Shown here piece after piece: positions 12,701-24,993 of a stretch of DNA of 64,000 nucleotides. Both the position numbers and the translations under genes were made by a program. The notes below the pieces were generated by a model, which was not told the origin of the DNA, ran no database searches, and saw nothing but the letters and a program-made list of their open reading frames with translations. Source of the stretch: Sesamum alatum (lineage: Eukaryota; Streptophyta; Magnoliopsida; Lamiales; Pedaliaceae); contig JACGWO010000002.1 in NCBI GenBank assembly GCA_034509735.1, forward strand, positions 48,481,115 to 48,545,114, given 5' to 3'. Numbering within the stretch: the first letter of the stretch is position 1; every line of letters starts with the position of its first letter.

Positions 12701-15160
12701 TTGTTTTTCCGTTGCACCCACCAAATTAAATGAATGACAATTAAAGGCCAACACCTCCTATAAATATTGCGCTGGCGTGTGACATTCTAACTCACACACT
12801 CCACCCGAAACCAATGCCCCCACATTAATGTACTTTTCCTCTCCTCCATCTCACCAACCTTATTTTGTGGGATTTATAAGGACCATCGTGACATGGAATA
12901 CTTGTGCGCGTATAATCAGATTAATATAACGAAGATTTTTTAAAAAAAATAATATTTACATTCCTTAATTTATAGTCTATTTATATAAATTATTTTTATC
13001 TTTTGTGAAATTACACCTCCTAAGCTATAGTCTATTTGTGTAATGTAATTGGCATTTCTGGGAGGTATATGTGTAATTTTTCAAAAAGTATCGATCGCTT
13101 GTATAAATGATGTTGACGTTTTTAATAGCGTATGTGTCAATTTTTAAAAGATGCGGATGGTTTGTGTAAATATACCACACATCAGAAGGTGTTGATGTAA
13201 TTATCCAAATTTTTAAAAATAAAATCAATAAATGATTAAATAGAGCAAGTGACGAACATGATCAGTGAAAGTGGAGGATGTTGGAAAATTTGAAATAAAC
13301 AAGTAATTATATTGGTACATATATTTAAGGGTATCATTGGCATTTTAAAACTCAGTATTGCAATATCACAAATTGTCGATTGTAAATGGAAAATGATTTT
13401 CTTTTTTATATTAGTATAAATTATATCAGCTTCAAATCCCCTTAGTAAATATATTCATCTATTTAAATTTTTTTTTTGGGTGATGGTTAGGGGTTTACTT
13501 TGACTTGGAGTAGGTTGGTGTGTGTATATATATATATATATATATAGTAATCTAAAGATTAGGTCTATATGAACGCGTTAGGACTATCAAACTAGGGAAT
13601 GTAAACAGCCACATAATGTTATTTTCATTGAACATTGATTAACTTAATTTAAACCCATAACGTACTAATAAATTAAGTTTAATTTTTATTGAATCGAGTA
13701 TTATGAGCAGGTCACTATCATCTTATTACATTCATATAGAATAACAAGTTCTATACATAACATTCGATGAGATTTGAATTCGTAACATTCAAGCAAAGAC
13801 TATCGTGTTTGTTGGTGGTCCATTGTAAAATAATCAAGTTCTAAAAATTATATTATTATTATTATTCTTATTAGAGGCACGCCACATGAAAATTCGATTG
13901 GTAATTTCATGGCTTATAATTAAAATGTTGTGAGCTTGAATCACACGAATGTGGGTGTATGTCTATTTTATAAACTATAATAGTTTGTTGTTTTTTTGTT
14001 TCGTTTGAACGTATTTGTTGATTAAATTATTGATCTATTAAATCAATTTTTAAATATTAAATATGTGAAATGATGTAATAAAGGACTACTATTCCATAGA
14101 ACAAACGAATACAAATACAAATAAAATGAAGGACACGCGGTAACGTTTCACATGCAATACTCATGCTCGATAAAATGCGAAGCCGTACTCAAAATTAAGC
14201 ATTTTTAATTTATTTCATAATTTATTTTATAAAAAAATAGGAAAATTATAGTTAAAAAATAAATGGGGACCCGTAATTCAAGAGAATATTCCTAAAGCCC
14301 CACATGAAATGGAAGGAAAAAATGGTGGAGATTTGATGCTATTGTAAATTCAGTTACCATTTCTATGCATTATTTATTAGAGGGAGACCTTGCGTTTTAA
14401 TTTCAATTTTTATTTTTATGTATTTTAATTTTTGTGTACAACAAGAATATGTTTGAATCAGTTATAAAATTGAGTTTTATGTTGAACTATTGTATCAAAT
14501 CGGTATATTTCTAATTACACCGTCTTCTATTGAGATATAGTGTAATTACATATAAATTTTTTGTGGTTTGAGAAATTATAGTTAACAACCCTAAGGTTTT
14601 TTTTCGTCTAACAAATAGATGCATTCGTTAGTCAAAATTCACTGAATCTACTAATATTAACAAAAAATATTGAGTGAAACCCATATCTCTCTCACTAATT
14701 AACTTATTGTTAACTTGTTGCATATCAAATAATATTTTTTCTAACCAACCTACCATTTTAAGAATTGGGATATATGTCCGCACATGTATTCGCGTGTGAA
14801 TATATATAAGATAAACAAATATTTTCTGACAAAATATGGATTTTCATTTATTTATTTGCAAATACAAGCAAATTTAGTAGATTTTAACTAACAGATATAT
14901 TTATTTATTAGATGAAAACAAATATCATAAGTAATAAATATAATTTTTTAAATCATAAAAAAAAATTACATGTAATTATACTATAACTCATGTGAGGGCG
15001 GTGTAACTATTCTCATTTTAAAATTCGGTGGGAAGTGATATGAACTAAATTTGGGGATTGTTAAATGGTAGCTGACTTTAGGGTACGACGAATAATGAAA
15101 TGAATTTGCACGTTCTGTCTACATACATCATTCAATTATTTTAGGCTAAAAATTGAGAAA
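9738..15160. other. AT-rich spacer between CSLD and 4CL
   Basis: The CSLD 3' UTR lies at the start. I found no gene in the rest. It holds a short family-A MITE at 10358-10570, an A run near 11180, a TA run near 13519-13545, and a diverged repeat at about 12940-13210 built on phrases such as GTGTAATTTTTCAAAAAG and resembling those at 20245, 33000 and 63721. Base composition is strongly AT throughout. Confidence 0.6.
10358..10570. mobile_element. Short family-A MITE copy
   Basis: The left end has GTAAATTACGACGAGCTCTC and the right end closes with TATAATTTACCCT, an imperfect inverted match to family A. Its centre is shorter than in other copies. No clear target duplication is visible. Confidence 0.5.
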
Positions 15161-15269
15161 TTGACTGACCAAAGAAGGGTAGGTGCAGAGAAGAGGGTCG
15201 GGTCAGTGAAAACGGGTCAGCAGTTGCAGCTACTTCTTTTTCCCTCCTCTCAGTCCTCTCCATACTCCT

Positions 15270-15373
15270 ACCTACCTAACACCACCCCCTCCCTCCCCCA
15301 ATCTTTCCGTATTTATTATTTCCCTTTCTCTTCTTCCTTCTTCTCAGAACTATCTCTTCTTCCCCCACCAACC
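15270..15373 (+). promoter_or_regulatory. AC elements (MYB sites) upstream of 4CL
   Basis: ACCTACC (15270-15276) overlaps ACCTAAC (15274-15280), and ACCAACC lies at 15367-15373. These are the AC-I, AC-III and AC-II forms known from phenylpropanoid gene promoters, where R2R3-MYB factors bind them. They lie 160-270 bases before the start codon in a pyrimidine-rich leader, so the last one may already be in the 5' UTR. Confidence 0.6.
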
Positions 15374-15538
15374 AAACCTCTCTTCTTTCTTCTCTATCAC
15401 CCTCTTTGAGATTCACTCCTCTGATTTGTTTCAAGAACAGAAACAGGGGGAATCATCTACCCGGAGCTGTAGCTTTTGCAGCAGTGGTGATCGACCCAGA
15501 AATCAGTTTGGAGGAAATCAAGAATCATTCAGACGAAA

Positions 15539-16846
15539 ATGTTGTCGGTGGCTTCTGTCGAAACTCAGAATCCGGAGTTGTCTTCATCTCTGGTTTTACC
15601 TCAGAATCAAACATCGGAAACACATGTTTTTGTATCCAAACTCCCCACCATCCCCATTTCCAATCACCTCCCTCTGCACACCTACTGTTTCGAGAATCTG
15701 TCGCAGTATCCTGATCGGGCTTGCCTTTTGGTGGGTAGTACTGGGAAGTCATACTCCTTCGCCGAGACGCATCTCGTTTGCCGGAAGGTCGCCGCCGGTT
15801 TATCCAATCTCGGAATCAGGAAGGGCGACGTCGTGATGGCGCTCCTCCAGAACTGCGCTGAATTTGTTTTCACTTTCATGGGAGCTTCCATGATTGGTGC
15901 AGTTACCACTACCGCAAACCCTTTCTGCACCACGAAAGAGATTTTCAAGCAATTCAATGCCTCCAAATCGAAAATCATCATCACGCAATCGCAATACGTC
16001 GACAAGCTCCGCGACCCCGGGGATAGTTCCCTGGTGTTCGGAGAAGACTTCTCCGTCATCACAATCGACAATCCGCCGGAAGGATGCTTGCATTTCTCGG
16101 TGCTCTCGGAAGCAAACGAGGATGAAGCGCCGGAAGTTGAAATCGATCCCAACGACGCCGTTGCACTCCCCTTTTCTTCAGGCACCACCGGATTACCCAA
16201 AGGCGTGATCCTGACTCACAAAAGCCTGATCACCAGCGTCGCTCAACAAGTCGACGGCGAGAATCCGAATCTATACCTGAAGGCGGACGACGTCGTGCTC
16301 TGCGTGCTGCCTTTGTTTCACATATACTCATTGAACTCGGTGCTGTTATGTTCGTTGAGAGCCGGGGCGCCGGTTCTGCTGATGCAGAAATTCGAGATCG
16401 GTTCTCTGCTGGAGCTGATACAGAGACACCGTGTATCGGTGGCAGCGGTGGTGCCGCCGTTGGTCCTGGCATTGGCAAAGAATCCATTGGTAGATAACTT
16501 CGATTTAAGCTCGATCCGAATGGTGCTGTCGGGTGCAGCACCGCTGGGCAAGGAGCTGGAGGCGGCACTCCTCAGCCGCGTGCCACAGGCAGTATTTGGA
16601 CAGGTACGCTCACTTTCACTGTCGTCGCCGCCGCCGCCGCCGGCGGCGGCCTCAACAATTCATGTCTTGAAAATGCTACCAAATCACTTATTCACGATTT
16701 CAAAGCGAAAAAATCCCAAAAATCCACTTTTCTTGTACGCTTTTAGGAATATTCCCGCCTTGAAGTATAATTTACCCGTAATATTCAAGATTTTTGAGAT
16801 ATTCAAGATTGTGGAGACAGCAATAAGATATAATACACGAAAAAAA

Positions 16847-16894
<48 letters not shown>

Positions 16895-19364
16895 ACAGAT
16901 AAACATATATTTAGCGTGTAGGAAAAAGGTAGTTGGAGGCAGAGGATGGAGGTAGGTGGGGGAGGGATGACCGTAAATTCCTAGTGTAACAAATTGACAA
17001 GGCCAATGAGATGGAGATCTACCCTTCTGTCTGTCTTTCCCAACTCCAACGTCCTAACATCACATCACCCCCCGACCCCGCTTCTCAGTTTTTCATTCAC
17101 ACCAACAATTCCTCTCCCTCGTATCTGTTCATTAATATAATAATTTCAAACTTCCTACTAAGATTTGAATGGGACCTACTGCATATTTCTGGGCACTACC
17201 AATACTCAGGGATTGAATTTTCTATTTTTACCAAGTCTTATTCAATATTTTCTATAAATTATTATTAACACGGTTAGTTTTTATGTGTATCAATAACTAT
17301 TTTTGATTTTACGGTTATAGTTCGATAATAATATTGTATTATAACTATTCACTTATAAATATGATATCTTTGTTAATAAATTATAGGTAAATTACATCCG
17401 CCTTCCTTGAAGTTTGGTATAATTACAAATACCCTTTTTTGTTTGAAAAATTACAAATATTCCTTGAAGTTTGTAATTTTCAACTAAAGGTCCAAAATTG
17501 ACCATTTTGCCTTTGATTTTTTTGTTAAATTATAAAAAAATCAATCGAGTTAGATTGCAATATTAACTTCTCTGTGTAAAAAATTTAAATAAAATGCATA
17601 AGGGCATTTTGGTCGGTTCACCCATAAAAATGGATGAAAATGGGTTATTTGTTAGATGGTTACAAACTTCAGGGGATATTTATAATTTTTCAAACAATGA
17701 CGGATATTTGTAATTATGTTAAATTTCAGGAAAGATAGTTATAATTTATCATAAATTATAAAGTCTGTCATTTTTTTGGTGGCTCAAGATCCGAGTATAA
17801 TTTCAACAAAAAAATTAACAAATTATAATTTCACAATTTTATACTATATTTAAGTTCGTACCTAACTAAAACATTTAGGTGCATTCATTAAATGACCATA
17901 TAATTGATTAGGGAATTTAATTAGAGAGGAATCACAGCCACCACTTTTCTTGGTCATGAGTCATAAGCCAACCCAACTAACTTTCTTGGCTACCTACCAA
18001 TCAATAACTTTGATGTTATTTGGTGTCGTTTACCTTTAAATGTTCTGTTGACATTTTCATGAGTTTTTGGTGTGCTGAATGAACCATGTCATCAATTCAC
18101 CATCTCTTTGTCGCTTTCAAGATTCATCAAAATTACCAAAAAACTTTCTCACTCACATTGTTTGGGATACATAGCCAAGACTTTATGTTTGTTTACAATT
18201 TTAATTGAAATGAAGAAGGACAAATTTGTACACAAGTATCAGAAACAAAATATTCAAAAATTTATTGGTCCTAACTACAGTGCCTGTCTAATTTCTTTTA
18301 CCCCTCTATGTATGATAGCGATGGTGATGAATGAATGAATGAAATTAGTGCTTGATATATAGGGGTATGGGATGACGGAGGCTGGTCCAGTACTATCAAT
18401 GTCTCCGGCATTTGCAAAGCAACCGTTGCCCACGAAATCCGGGTCGTGTGGGAACGTGGTCCGCAATGCTGAACTCAAGGTGGTCGACCCTGAGACGGGC
18501 TGCTCTCTCCCTCGCAACCACCCTGGTGAAATTTGCATCCGCGGAGCACAGATCATGAAAGGTACTACTATTACTGCAGTTACTACTACTACTATATGTA
18601 CAGTTAAATTTTTGTGAGGAAATTTAATATTGTTTGTAATTAGGATACTTGAATGACGCTGAGGCGACTGCTAGAACCATAGATGTGGACGGATGGCTCC
18701 ATACCGGTGATATAGGCTATGTGGATGATGATGATGATGTCTTCATTGTTGATAGAGTCAAAGAACTCATCAAATTCAAAGGCTTTCAGGTATTACATAA
18801 ATATATATTACCTATTGAATTAATTAAATTCGAGCCCAAATCAAATTAATTATTGTTCAACATATATATATGTTGCAGGTACCACCAGCAGAGCTGGAGG
18901 CTCTTCTCATCAGCCACCCCAATATTGCTGATGCCGCTGTTGTCCCGTGAGTCAATTTATTTATTTATTTATTTATTCATTTTCCTCCACAACCCAATTA
19001 AGAAAAAAATTAAATGATTTACGTCGCAGGCAAAAAGACGAGGCTGCTGGTGAAGTTCCGGTGGCGTTTGTGGTTAGATCAAATGGATTCGAACTCACAG
19101 AGGAAGCTGTCAAAGAATTCATCTCTAAACAGGTCGGTTAAAACAACTCTATCAGTTTAAACTTTTAAATGAGACGATCGTTCAACAATACATATACGTA
19201 CATATAAATAACTAACAATTATGTATATGCAGGTGGTGTTTTACAAGAGACTGCACAAAGTGTACTTTGTTCATGCCATTCCCAAATCCCCAGCTGGTAA
19301 AATTTTAAGGAAGGATCTGAGAGCCAAACTGGCAGCAACACCACCACCATCCTCTACATCTTAA
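15539..19364 (+). CDS. 4CL: 4-coumarate:CoA ligase, class II-like
   Basis: Six exons (15539-16603, 18363-18561, 18644-18789, 18879-18946, 19030-19132, 19233-19364) give 570 aa. The adenylation-family box [12 protein letters not shown] sits near residues 213-223 and box II GEICIRG at 410-416. The C-terminal lid ends with [16 protein letters not shown], which carries the catalytic lysine. The enzyme makes 4-coumaroyl-CoA and related thioesters from hydroxycinnamates, ATP and CoA, the entry step to flavonoids and lignin. [16 protein letters not shown] and [14 protein letters not shown] resemble the flavonoid-associated class II (At4CL3 type) more than class I; that assignment is from memory of family sequences. 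There is no C-terminal peroxisomal signal. Intron 1 is large (1759 bases) and carries an AAT microsatellite and a MITE. AC elements upstream fit MYB control. The gene interrupts an otherwise conserved gene order. Confidence 0.93.
16849..16892. repeat. AAT trinucleotide microsatellite
   Basis: About 14 tandem AAT units in intron 1 of the 4CL gene. Confidence 0.9.
17386..17750. mobile_element. MITE, Mutator-like, family A copy in 4CL intron 1
   Basis: The 365-base element has inverted ends (GGTAAATTAC at left, GTTATAATTTATC at right) and an inner phrase pair TTTGGTATAATTACAAATA / TATTTGTAATTATGTTAAAT. The 10-bp direct repeat ATAAATTATA flanks it at 17376-17385 and 17751-17760. It has no coding capacity. 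The flanking repeat is AT-rich, so chance identity is possible, but the element homology is clear. Confidence 0.75.
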
Positions 19365-21644
19365 TTAGTATTTTCAATTAAACTCTGGAAATAGTTTTAA
19401 TTAGTTTTGGAGTTAAATTAATTTTGTTGGCCTCAATTTATTTTTATTATTATTATTATGTATAACGGTGTGCCTTGTGCATATAAATTAATTTTATCTT
19501 GTGTGCAACTACCAACTACATTTTCATGCTGTAGTGTTTCTGCTTTATTTCTTTTATTTTTTTTTTCAACTGTGTAATACATATGGAATTCAATTGAATT
19601 CTTTCCTAATAAGAAGTTGAGGGTGTGATTCTTTTGTTTTCTTGCTTCATTCTGGACACACTACTCAGCTATATAAATTAGTAATCGCTATAGTCGATGC
19701 ATGCGTAAAATATACAATAAATAAAGTATTTATATCTCTAGTTATAATAATAAATTTATATAGGTCTAAACTAAACTATGGATTAGTCTTCCTTATGAAA
19801 TGATGTAAAATAGGCAATTACTTTCATATAGATTCAAAGGAGCATTTTAATAAATTCATATTAAGACACCAAAAGACCCTTTCACCCTGTTTGTTTGACA
19901 GGAATAGAATCTAACACGAGGAATAAAATTATAGGGAATTTAATTACTATGAATCTTATTTTATTTCAAATGTTTAGATATCATAGATATTTAAAGAGTG
20001 ACATGAATCAAAATCTTTATAAAATGTCTCGTATGCTATACACGGCATAGGAATAGGAATTGTATTTAGATAACTCGACAAAAATGTCCTTAATATACAT
20101 ATATGCAATATAATATATATTCATATATATGTGCATTTATGTAAATGAAAATATATATTATATTACTATAATAAAATAAAACATTACAATAGTATATTAA
20201 TATTAATTTATAAACAAAAAAGTTATAATTTGTTACTTATTATATCTTTAAGGTAATTATATTTACATCCCTCACCTATTTTCCTTTTACACAAATCACT
20301 CATGTCTTTTGAATACGTACATAAATCACCCCTGCCAACCTTCAAGATCCAAAATGCCCCTTTTGACTGAGTTAGGCTTAAACATAATTTTCGAAGGACA
20401 GAAATACTCTCAGGAGTGTTTATGTAATTACCAAAAGGTAGAAGACAAAGTAATATTTATGGGAATGAGTAAGTTTACCCATATAACTTGTTATCATTTA
20501 TACCAATTTTTAATTTAAATTTAAATAATTTTATTAACTTTTTCAATTAAATGTCTTTAGGAAATTACACCTTTTAATAATAAAATATTAAATTATTAAA
20601 TTTATATATTAATAAAAATTAGTTACTAGTTATAGAAAGATACATTATATAAAGGACAATAATATCTAATAACATCTTTACTGACAGACTTCCAAAATAA
20701 AGGAGTATAAATACCATACAAATGTTAAAGGTCTAAGGTTTTAGAGTATGTCCTAATTTAAGATTATTTTATCAAACGAATATACAGTACATGATTCCTA
20801 GCAATTAAATCTCCAATGAAATGTCGTTTTCTGGCAGACAAACCTATCCTTTGATTATATCATTATGACCTCATCTTCCAAAAGATCTACTATTTATAAT
20901 CATCCTACGTGGTCTTAACAAGTGCCACCCGACCCACCAAACTCTCCAACCCTCTTATTCATCCACGACATCATGAATTAGAACTCCATTAATGTGAGTG
21001 TTTGTCGACTAAAATAGTAATTTGTAGTTTATTATCTTGGTTATATTAAGATATAATAATATTGTTTTTTCATAAAGTTTTGTGTAATTATATGTGAATC
21101 TATTGTGGTTTGAAAAACTACATTTAGTATATTCGGTATTTATTTTCGTCAAATAAATTAATTCATTTGTTAGTTAATATTCACAAAATTTGTTGCTATC
21201 AGCAAAAAAAAAAAAAAAATCTTCTGATTGGCTTATTGCAGGTTAAATAAATATTTTCGAGTTAAATGCAATTTAACCCCTATGTTAGGGAGAATGAGCA
21301 ATTTAGCTTCTGTGAAAAATAAAGCAACAATTTACCATCCCCCTCCTCTTTTATCAGAAATAGAGCAAAATACCCCCATGACGCGTTTCATGAATGACAT
21401 GCCCCCTTTTTTTTTTTTTAACTTTTTTATTGTTTTAATTTAAATCTAAAATAACATTGAAGCCCTTATTTAAAAATCATTGGGTCTTTATAAGTCTCAA
21501 AGTCCAAATTTAATTAATAAATCAAGTAAATTTTATTTAATTCAAATTAATGATTTAAAATTAAATAAATAATAATTAAAATTATATATTGTATATAATT
21601 AAATTTGAATATATATAGATATATATTATACTTTTATAATAAAA

Positions 21645-21860
21645 ACTATATATATAGAGAGAGAAAGAGATATATATATATATATATATATAGAGGAGGG
21701 CGATGTCGGCAAAGAGGAGGGGCGGATCTAAAGGGAGGGGGCAGAGGAGGCGACCAGGGGAGGGAAATGAGGTGGCAAAGGGCGCAAGAAGTGGGAGGAA
21801 GAGGCAGCAGGGGGGTGGGAGGGGGGGGGGGCGCAAGCAACGACCGTCAAGCAAAAGGAG
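21645..21860 (+). repeat. TA/GA microsatellite followed by G-rich purine tract
   Basis: TA and GA runs (to about 21692) lead into about 165 bases rich in GGAGG and GGGG, including a run of at least eleven G near 21820. The composition is far from that of the AT-rich surroundings and has several G runs able to form a quadruplex. It lies inside the outer Mutator-like element. Confidence 0.7.
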
Positions 21861-21919
21861 ATGAAGAAGAAAGGAATATATAAATATATATTATTTGTAT
21901 AACTAACATATAATATTTA

Positions 21920-22891
21920 GGGTTAAAAGCAAACACCCTCAATCTTTGGATCGTTTTGCACTTTACCCCCAATCGTTTTTTTTTTTTCACAAATTACCTC
22001 CCAATTTTTGCATTTTATAACACTTTGCACTTTTGCAGGGAATAATAAAAAAATATTCTTAAGGGGTGTGCACACGCGCCTAGGGCATTTTTATGGCTGG
22101 GTAAAATTATAATTTCATGTTACAATTTTAAAAAAAACTCAAAACAAAATAAACAAAGGCACCTCTCTCTCTCTCTTCTCTCTCTCTCTTTTTCTCTGTA
22201 ATCTCTCTCTATATTGTAAGCTCTCTCTTTTATTTTTATGGTGAAAATAAATTTCTCTCTTTTGTTTTCATGGTCAAGGTGATGGAAAGAATCCTCACTT
22301 ATCTCCTTTATATGAGTTCCTTCACACAAAAAAAAAGTTTTGATTGTGATGAAAAAGAAGAACCCATTTGAAGTAGATGGGGTAATTGGACAAATTGATG
22401 TGAGGGAGATGATCGGGGTGTTGTGGAGGTTCGGGGAAAATCGATGACGATGGATGGCGGCTCCCCGACTAGGAAGACGGCGACGGAAAAATTTGATGTG
22501 TTTTTTGCTTTAGTGTTGAATGATAGAGAGAAAGAAGAAGATAATATCTTCAACTTCATAATTGAAGATAATGTTTTAGTGTTGAAAGATTGAAGAGTTT
22601 TGTTGAAGAAGAAGGTGGTTGGCTATGGTGGATGAAGAAGAAGACCTTCTTGGTTTTGTTTTAATTTACTTTTTTTTCTTAAAAAAATGGGGTTATGAAA
22701 TTACAACTTTATCGAGCTAAAAAATGGTCTTAGGGCGCGTGTATACACCCTTTCGGAATATTTCATTATTATTTCCCGAAAAGTGTAAAGTACTACAAAA
22801 TACAAAGGTTGGGAGGTGCTTTGTAAAAAAAAAACGATTGGAGGGAAAAGTGCAAAACGACCTAAAGGTTGGGGGTGTCTGCTTTTACCCC
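21920..22891. mobile_element. Mutator-like element (inner), 972 bp
   Basis: The left end GGGTTAAAAGCAAACACCCT mirrors the right end GGGTGTCTGCTTTTACCCC, and homology continues inward (GATCGTTTTGCACTTTACCC against GGGAAAAGTGCAAAACGACC). A perfect 9-bp duplication, TAATATTTA, flanks it at 21911-21919 and 22892-22900. The centre holds CT runs and a GC-richer segment (22380-22500). No intact gene. Confidence 0.85.
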
Positions 22892-23829
22892 TAATATTTA
22901 ATATATTAAATATTATTTTTATAAATAATTATGTATTAATATATTAAACTAAGTATATATATAATGTTTTTATTGGCTAAAATTTAAGCCCAGGTGCAGG
23001 AGGGGAGTGTGTAGTGCACTACTTGGCCTAGGGGTTTTGCTCTATTTTTTATAATAGTGGGGAGGGGGGGTTGTAAATTGTTTTCTTTTTTCTTTTTTTC
23101 CACAGGGAGCTAAATTGTATTTTGCCCAAATTTTTTCTATCCGAACTACCCTTATACAACTTCACACGCTAATGCATGAGTATGTACATTTTTATTCTTA
23201 TAATGGTAGTTTGGTCATAAAAGATTTGTTTGACCTACAATAAATCAGTAATAAGTCAATTGGAGGTACATATGATTTCCATTCAATCACATAATTAATC
23301 GAACCTCAGCCAAGGGTAGTGTAATTATTCCTATTGTTATGAATTTATTTATATGCTTGAAAGAGTTTTGAGTAAATTAATGTATTGTATAATGTAAATG
23401 ATCTTTCTACTAAAAAAAATGGGATTATTTGATTAACTACATTATAGATTTCTATGAAAGGCCTTTGTATCCAACAAGCAAGAGATGTGCAGTGGAGTTG
23501 TAATCGTGCTACTTGGTTACCAACTTAATTTAAATAATATCACTATTTATTAAAACATTTAGTTTATTATATTCACGATGCTGATTTTAACCTTCATATT
23601 TTTGTACTGAGACATATAATTAAAACAAACTATACAGAACTGTTTGTTGTTAGGACCATAAACAAGTCGAATCAAACCATACATGCTATTATTATTCGAA
23701 TTTGGTTGAATTATTATTGAATTTAAAAATTATACTCAAGTTTTGTTTGATTAATAATCGAATTGAGTTTGAATGAGTTTTAGTTGAATCCGACGCGAGT
23801 CAGACTTGAGTCCTTTTGATGCTTTTATA

Positions 23830-24077
23830 CCCTACAAGAAAATGACTAAACAACTCCAAAAAAAATTAATGCTAAAATCAACATCGAACTAATTAGCAAG
23901 TAACTTTTTCATTGTTGATCTACACTGTGTAATATATATTTTAAACAATCCATTAGCAAGTATATTTTCGTTGCTAAATGACAAGTAAATTTATTGAAAT
24001 AAATAATGTAAATTAGCAATGAGAATTTTACTTGCTAATTAACTCGATGCTTTTTTTTTTTTTGAGTTCTTGTTGTG
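23830..24077. mobile_element. CACTA-like MITE
   Basis: The left end CCCTACAAGAAAATG and the complement of the right end, CACAACAAGAACTC, resemble the CACTACAAGAAAA terminus of CACTA elements. The 3-bp duplication ATA flanks both ends. Inner repeats of TTAGCAAGTAA/TTACTTGCTAA face each other. 248 bases, non-coding. Confidence 0.65.
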
Positions 24078-24100
24078 ATATGTATATTATTATTTTCTTA

Positions 24101-24993
24101 TGGAGTGTTTGCGAGAGCTTCTACTTTTAAATAAGTGATTTTCGTAGAAAAAGTTAGAAGTTGTAGCAGAATCAAAAGTGAGTAGTGTTTGTAAAAGAAA
24201 GTGAAAAGCAGATAAAAGCTAAATTGGTAGTGTTTGGGAGAAAAGCACTTTTAAAACACGTTTAATTTATTAAAGACCGTTTTGTCCCGTTGTATTAAAC
24301 GGATGCTATTTTGCCTTAATATTTGCTCTTATCTCATGATTATAATAATTATTTTTCCTAAAAAATAATATTTTTTATTTCAATTAGTATATCTCATATT
24401 TAATATTTTACAAAATGATTATAATTTATATTATTAAAATATTCAATATTAATAGAAAAAGTGAATGTTTAGTTCAATAATGTTCCTATTATGTAATATA
24501 ATTGTTCATTCATGCACAATAAAAAAAACTTACAATCTTGACAAAATAATAATTATTTTTTAATTAATCCTAGCAATTAAATTTATTTTTTCCTATGATT
24601 TAGGAATAATATCATATAATATAGAAAATAAAATAGTAAAATTTTAAAGTATTAAACATGTGAGATTATAAATTTTATTAGTGATAAATTATTCAAATTA
24701 TTTAAAATTTCTAACATCAACTTTAAATGAACAATTTTGAAAATATATTAAAAGGATAAAAACTGAATTGAAATTATTATATGAGAGTAAAGTAGTCTAA
24801 AAAATAAGTTGAATTTATTTATAAAAATGCCAAAACAGTTAGAAGCACCCCCCAAGGTGCTTCCAGCTTTTAGCTTAAAAGTGCTTTCCGTAGCAGTTTC
24901 AGATGCAGAAATTGGCATCCCAAATACCTTAAAAGTGCTTTTCAGCATCCATAAGCTGAAAAGCGCTTTTTTAAAGCGCGCGCAAACACTCCC
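24101..24993. mobile_element. PIF/Harbinger-like non-autonomous element
   Basis: The ends TGGAGTGTTTGCGAGAGCTT and (complement) GGGAGTGTTTGCGCGCGCTT pair as inverted repeats, with TTA directly duplicated at 24098-24100 and 24994-24996. The sub-terminal stretch near the right end is rich in AAAGTGCTTTT and AAGCGCTTTT words. 893 bases; no transposase. Confidence 0.7.

Larger units (their letters stand above)
21259..23127. mobile_element. Mutator-like element (outer), 1.87 kb with insertion
   Basis: The terminal inverted repeats run over 100 bases. The left starts GAGTTAAATGCAATTTAACC and the right ends TAAATTGTATTTTGCCC; both continue through CAATTTAC and AGAGCAAAA words. The flanks AAATATTTTC (21249-21258) and AAATTTTTTC (23128-23137) match at 9 of 10 bases. 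No transposase is visible. A second element is inserted at 21920-22891. Confidence 0.7.

Noticed and set aside
15161..15836. Open frames overlapping the 4CL leader and first exon
   Set aside because: They run in other frames across the leader and the real exon; the 4CL frame is clearly the conserved one.
16684..16896. Minus-strand frame with poly-Tyr
   Set aside because: It is the translation of the AAT microsatellite in a 4CL intron.
21582..21883. Open frames on both strands rich in Pro or Gly/Arg
   Set aside because: They come from TA/GA microsatellite and a G-rich tract inside a transposon.
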